This document shows positions 1-6,300 of a stretch of 7,026 bases of DNA, piece by piece. The translations under genes and the position numbers were made by a program. The first letter of the stretch is position 1. The number at the start of each line of letters is the position of its first letter. The notes under the pieces were generated by a model. The model was not told the DNA's origin. It saw only the letters and a list, made by a program, of their open reading frames with translations, and did not search any database. The stretch is from assembly GCA_902514225.1 (NCBI GenBank), contig CABXPN010000048.1, forward strand, positions 1 to 7,026, written 5' to 3'. The stretch is from an uncultured Bacteroidota bacterium (lineage in GTDB: Bacteria > Bacteroidota > Bacteroidia > Flavobacteriales > BACL11).

Positions 1-342
1 GCAAATGGTTGTGATTCTACAGCAAGCTTGAACTTAACAATTAATCCATCCACAACTTCTGTCAGTTCAGCTACTGCTTGTGATGATTACTCTTGGAATG
101 GAACTACTTACACTCAAAGTGGAGTTTATACATATTTAACTACAAATTCTAATGGATGTGATTCTACAGCAACACTGAATCTAACAATTCATCCATCTAC
201 TGCATCTATAAGTTCAGAGACTGCTTGTGATGATTATACATGGAATGGAACAACATATACAACATCTGGCGCTTACACCTATCTAACTACCAACTCTAAT
301 GGTTGTGATTCTACAGCTACTTTGAACTTAACAATTAATCCA
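1..342 (+). repeat. Tandem 49-residue A repeats (one partial, two complete)
   Basis: Bases 1-48 are the end of one copy, and 49-195 and 196-342 are two complete 147-base copies. The consensus has a first Cys in 'ACDDYTWNGTTY', then 'SGxYTYLTTNSNGCDST' carrying the second Cys, then 'LNLTI' and 'PST'. The pattern is that of short Ig-like/beta-sandwich stalk repeats common in Bacteroidota surface proteins. The two Cys could form a disulfide in each module (inference). The partial copy at bases 4-51 matches 298-345 at 45 of 48 positions, so the first and third copies are closer to each other here than to the middle one. The array begins before the window, so more copies are likely upstream. These copies define the intact form against which the split copies downstream are recognised. 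Confidence 0.9.
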
Positions 343-3300
343 TCCACTACATCTACATCTTTAGTAACTGCTTGTGATAGTTATACTTGGAATGGAACTA
401 CTTACGATAGTAGTGGAATATATTCTTATAATAATGCTTCCACAAGTAATAACTATTCATTAGATTTTGGAGATAATTGTCTTGGAGGAAATCAAGGAGG
501 AACCACCAATAGTTCTTCTGTTAATTATGGTGATGTTTTAGATATGACAGGTAGTTTTAGCGTTGGAGGTTGGGTATATAATAATGGTTGTCATCACACT
601 ACAATTGTTGCGAAACATGATGGTAGCTCTTCTATGTATAATGGATTTCATTTGAGCTATGAGAATTATGGAGATTTTGAATTTATAGTTTCAAAAGATA
701 AGACTAATTCATCAGGTAATAGAGCTATAGTAGGTACTCCAGCAATATCTAATCAATGGGTTCATATTGTTGGGGTATTTGATGCAGGTAACTCGGTTAG
801 TATTTATATAGATGGACAATTAGTAAATTCTGACACTACAACTATATCTTCTTTACATGATAATAATGCACCATTCTTAATTGGTAGTTTACAAACCCCT
901 GGTGATTGGAGTTGGGACGGAAAACTAGATGATATATTTATTTATGATAAAGCTTTATCCATAAATGAGATACAAGATATATATAATTGTAATACTCCAC
1001 AGAACCACTTGCAAGGATATTGGAATTTTGAAGAAGGTAGTGGTAATACAGCTTTAGATATCTCTGGAAATGGTAATAATGGTACAATAAATGGAGTTAC
1101 ATATAACCCTAATGTTCCTTCTCAATCTTGTGTTAGTTCATTAACCAACGTTAATGGTTGTGATAGTACGGCAATACTAAATCTTACAATTAATAATTCT
1201 GTTACAACTACAGACACTATAACTATTTGTGATGGATCTAGTGTAACGGTTGGTACAAGTATTTATGATACAGCAGGTAATTATATTGATACTCTTGCTA
1301 CCATGAATGGTTGTGACTCTATTGTACATACAACTATTGAAGTTATTGATGTAAACATAGTTCAAAACGATACTACTATTTGTTTTGGAGATAGTTTAAT
1401 TTTAAGCGCTACATTACCTACATTACTTTCACCATCTATTACTATTACTCTTAATGCATCTATTCCTAGCTGTGCATGGATTGTTTTAAATACAAGTTTC
1501 TCAAATTATTCAAATAATCTATATGGTTACGAGTACTATTGTAGTTGCTATCCTTCTGGTTGTCCAAGTACCCCTACTGGTACTTTTATATCTTCCCCAG
1601 GTGATATTTACTCATTAGGTACTAGTATGGTAAATGCAATAAATCAAAATTCTAACTATTTCTTTGCTACATTTGATTCTTCAACTTCTGAAGTTACAAT
1701 TTATTCTACTATTAATGATGTCTCTACAATTGAGATAGATGGATCCTCTTGGTATATTAACGGATCTATCTCAAATTGTCCTGGTCCATGTACCGCTTTA
1801 TTCGAGCCACATCCTGCACCTTGTTTATGGTCCACAGGAGATACTACAGAAAGTATAACAGTAAGTCCAACTCAAACTACAACTTATTCAGTAACACAAA
1901 CCCAAAATGGAGTAAGTTGCACAGATAGTGTAACCATTACTGTTGCAGATACTTCTGCCTCAGTAACTAATATTACAACATGTGATAGTTCGTATACTTG
2001 GAATGGAACTACTTATGATAGTAGTGGTACTTATTCTTACAGTGGATTAAGTAATAATTACTCAATGAGTTTTGATGGTGCAGCTGAAGTAATTATACCT
2101 TCTTTTCCTACAAGTAATCAGAATCTAACTGTTTCAACATGGATGAAACCGGACACTTATAATTGGAGTGCTTCATCATTTAAAAATCTATTAGATACTT
2201 GGTATGCTGGAGGGAGCGTTCCATTCCGATTAGGTTTAAAGAATGGAGAGGTATGGTTTGGGCATGAGTCACATCCTTCTACTAATACTGGTAATTTTGT
2301 AACTTCACCATTTACAAGTACTGATTGGAATAATATTACAGGAGTTAGAGAATATATTAATGGTGTATATATTTATTCATTGTATATTAATGGGGTTTTA
2401 GTTAATAGTATTACACCTACTAATCCTCCTGATTTATCTTCTCCACATACATTAGCTCTTGCAAACAACCCGAATTCTGGAGTAGCAGGAAATGAACTTT
2501 ATACAGGAAAGATGGAAGATGTGCATATATGGAGTACGGCACTTACTCAATCTGAAATCCAAAACTATATGAATTGTCCTCCAACAGGTAGTGAGGCAGG
2601 TTTATTAGCTTATTGGAATTTTGAAGATAACTCAAATCTTAATATTACTGTAGATCAAACATCTAATGGACATAATGGAACAATAAATGGAGCTACATAT
2701 AACACTAATGTTCCTACACAATCTTGTGTTGTAGGTTTAACTAATGTTAATGGTTGTGATAGTACTGCAATACTAAATCTTACAATTAATAATTCTGTTA
2801 CAACTACGGATACTATTACTATTTGTGATGGAGCAAGCGTAACAGTTGGTACAAGTATTTATGATACAGCAGGTAATTATATCGACACCCTTGCTACGAT
2901 CAACGGTTGCGACTCCATTGTAAATACAACTATTGAAGTTATTGATGTAAACATATCTCAAAACGATACTACTATCTGCTTTGGTGACAGCATTACTTTA
3001 AATATTCAAGGGTCATCTAATTCATCTCTTAATAATGGTTTAGTTGCTTATTATCCATTTAACGGAAATGCAAATGATGAGAGTGGAAATGGTAATAATG
3101 GAATAGTAAATGGAGCAACATTAACTTCCGATAGGTATGGGAATCCTAATTCTGCATATGATTTTGATGGTGTTGATGATTTTATTAAGGTATTGGATAA
3201 TGTAAATTTAGATTTTATAACAGAAAGAACTATCTCACTTTGGGTAAATTATACTCCAACTACTAGTATGAATTTTATATCAAAATATACAGGAACCGGC

Positions 3301-6300
3301 TGGTCTCAATTAGGTCTTGACATAAAGGAAACAAATACAAATAATATAACTGCTAGATATAGGAATAACTCATGGAATAACTGTGATTTCAACAGCTCCT
3401 TTATAAATACAAATATGTATAACCATCTAGTCTGGGTTGTAGGGATAGATTCTTCTTACCTTTATCTTAATGGTCAATTGATGAGCTCTTCAGTGGGCAC
3501 TTCTGTTATTCCTTTTGCAAATAATAATGCGAATTTACATTTTGGAAAAAATAATGGATCGTCAGCATCTGGTGTTTATTTATCAGGAAAACTAGATGAT
3601 ATTTCCTTTTATAATCGTGCTCTTACTTCAAATGAGGTGTTTGAGATGTATCAAACTACTTCTTATTCATGGTCCACAGGAGATACTACAGAAAGTATAA
3701 CAGTAAGTCCAACACAGACTACAACCTACTATCTTACACAAACTACAAATGGAGTAAGTTGCACCGATAGTGTAACGATTACTGTTGCAGATACTTCTTC
3801 CTCAGTAACTAATGTTACAAGCTGTGACAGTAGTTACACTTGGAATGGAACTACTTATAATCAAAGTGGTATATATTCATTTTCTAATGTAAACTCTGTA
3901 AGTAATAATTATTCTATGCAGTTTAATGGAAGTAGTCAGTATGCAGGACCAATAACAAACCCAGGAGGATATTCAAATACAACTGGATTCTCTATTAATG
4001 CATGGATAAATTCTACAAGCACAACTAATAGCTTTGATGCTATATTGTCAGGATCTTGCAGTGATTTCTTCTTTGGTGTTAATGATCTAGGAAGACTGCA
4101 AATAGGGCGTAATTGTGCAACGGGCAACCAGTGGTTAGGAGGAACTACCAATCTTAATGATGGTAATTGGCATTTCGTTTCTGCTACTTATGATGGTTCA
4201 GATATGATATTATATGTAGATGGGCAAGTTCAGTCAAGTGCCTTGAATATATCTTGGTGGTTGAATCTAGTTCCAATGACAGATCTTACGATTGGAAGAG
4301 AGCCTCATGCATCCGTATCATATTTTAACGGATATTTAGATGATGTCTCTTTCTGGAGCAGAAGCTTGTCTCAAACTGAGATTCAGGATTATATGAATTG
4401 TCCGATAGTTCCTAACCCAGATTTAATTGGATATTGGGACTTTGAATCAGCAGGAACACTTATCTTAGATGTTTCAGGTAATGGAAATCACTTACAAAAT
4501 AATGGAGCTACCTATGATGCTAATGTTCCTACACAATCTTGTGTTGTAGGTTTAACTAATGTTAATGGTTGTGATAGTACTGCAATACTAAATCTTACAT
4601 TAGAGATTTGTGGATGTACAGACGCAACTTCTTTCAATTATAACTCATCTGCTACATTTGATGATGGCTCTTGTATAGCAGTAGCTTATGGATGTACAGA
4701 TTCTTTAGCACTTAATTTTGATCCACTTGCAAATACGGATGACAGTACATGTTGCGGCGCTAGTATGCCTTTACCTCCATTTGGAACACAAATAGGACAA
4801 GATATAGTTGGAGTAGCTGGTGGAGATTATGCTGGATACGCAGTATCAATTAGTAGTGATGGCAACATAATGGCTGTTGGAGCTCCTGATAATGATGGTA
4901 ATGGTTCAGGTTCTGGTCATGTTAGGATATTTGAAAATAGTGGAGGTACATGGTCCCAAATTGGAGCAGATATAAATGGTGAAGCATCTGGAGATCAAAG
5001 TGGTGTTTATACATCTATTAGTAGTGATGGTAGTATAGTAGCTATTGGAGCTAATCTTAATGATGGTAATGGTGCTAGCTCTGGTCATGTAAGAATTTAT
5101 ACTTTCAATGGAACTTCTTGGGTCCAATTAGGACAAGATATTGATGGAGAAGCAGCAGGTGATCAAAGTGGACAGGTATCTCTTTCTAGTGATGGTAATA
5201 CCGTAGCTATTGGAGCACATCTCAATGATGGTAATGGTTCAAATGCAGGTCATGCAAGAATTTATACTTTTAATGGAACTTCTTGGATTCAATTAGGGCA
5301 AGATATAGATGGAGAATCATCATTAGATTGGTGTGGTATGGATGTGTCTCTTAATAGTACTGGTAATATAGTTGCTGTTGGCGCTGATGGTTATGGATCT
5401 GTACAAGGTAAAGGACATGTTCGTATTTTTGAATATAATGGTACCTCATGGACACAATTAGGACAACATATAGTAGGTGACGCTAATCATGATCACTTTG
5501 GAAAAGATGTTTCTCTTAATAGTAGTGGTAATATAGTTGCTGTTGCAGCTCCATATAATGATGCTACTGCTTTTGACGCTGGACAGGTTTGTATATATGA
5601 ATATGATGGAAATTCATGGAATCAGTTAGGACAAGATTTATATGGAGATGCTTCTGAAGATTGGTTTGGTAGATCGATCCCTATAAGTAGTGATGGACAT
5701 ACAATTGCTATTGGAGCTGGTGGTAACGATGGAAATGGTAGTAATGCTGGGCATGTGAAAATTTACAATTGGGATGGAGTATCATGGAATCAATTAGGTT
5801 ACGACATAGAAGGGGAGATTTTGAGTCATAGCGGTCAAGATGCATCTCTTAGTAGTGATGGGAATACGGTTGTTATTGGAGCTTACGATTACTCTGGTGG
5901 TACTGGTCATTCTCGGGTATATAGTGTTGGTACTGGGTATACAAGCCCACCATGTTCTGGTTGTACAGATTCACTGGCTTTAAATTATGATCCTTATTCC
6001 TTAATTGATGATGGCTCGTGTATAACAGCTATTTATGGTTGTACAGATTCATTGGCACTTAATTATGACCCGATTGCTAATGCTGATGATAATACTTGCT
6101 ACTACTGTAGTATTACAACAAATGTGATACCTTGGTTCTCATCAAGTTTATCTGCATGTGATGGGTTTATCTCGGTAACAACTACAAGTGGTTCATCTCC
6201 ATATACTTATAGTTGGAGTAATGGAAATACTACATCACTTAATCTTAATCTTTGTGATGGAGCCTATACCTATACTGTAATAGATGCAAATGGTTGTGGA

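Larger units (their letters stand above)
1951..2790 (+). repeat. A repeat split by LamG2
   Basis: The N-terminal half (1951-2040) has 'TTCDSSYTWNGTTYDSSG' and ends Tyr-Ser-Tyr. The C-terminal half (2737-2790) is 'LTNVNGCDSTAILNLTIN'. The break falls at the same point as in the split module at 343-1194, with a 232-residue guest segment. It follows the B module without a linker. Confidence 0.85.
3793..4605 (+). repeat. A repeat split by LamG4
   Basis: The N-terminal half (3793-3882) has 'TSCDSSYTWNGTTYNQSG' and ends Tyr-Ser-Phe. The C-terminal half (4552-4605) has 'LTNVNGCDSTAILNLTLE'. This is the third A module interrupted at the same site, with a guest segment of 223 residues. It is the last of the A/B/C series. 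Paired Cys/Asp repeats follow in place of the expected C module. Confidence 0.85.

Noticed and set aside
1..342. Regular short DNA repeats that might be a CRISPR array or satellite
   Set aside because: The period is 147 bases with no conserved repeat-spacer division. The repeats keep reading frame and encode a conserved protein module.
1177..1365. Minus-strand open frame of 62 codons
   Set aside because: It lies antisense to the A/C repeat junction of the giant gene. The protein is Asn/Ile/Cys-rich low-complexity sequence of the kind produced by reading these repeats backwards, with no ribosome-site or family support.
2773..2961. Minus-strand open frame of 62 codons, similar to the one at 1177-1365
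   Set aside because: The likeness between the two looks like conservation of a small protein, but it is fully explained by the 264-base coding repeat on the + strand (offset 1596).
3936..4151. Minus-strand open frame of 71 codons
   Set aside because: It is antisense to the LamG4 core, whose + strand translation fits the family strand by strand. The reverse product has no recognisable domain.
4906..5127. Minus-strand open frame of 73 codons
   Set aside because: It is antisense to propeller blades 1-2 and is rich in Ser, Thr and Ile from reverse reading of the repeats. No independent support.
4852..5853. Strict alternation of propeller blade lengths (168, 165, 168, 165, 168, 165 bases), suggesting a two-blade ancestral unit
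   Set aside because: The one-residue differences fall in different places (before the SSDG strand in some blades, in the NDGNG loop in blade 4), and alternate blades are not more alike. Coincidence is more likely.
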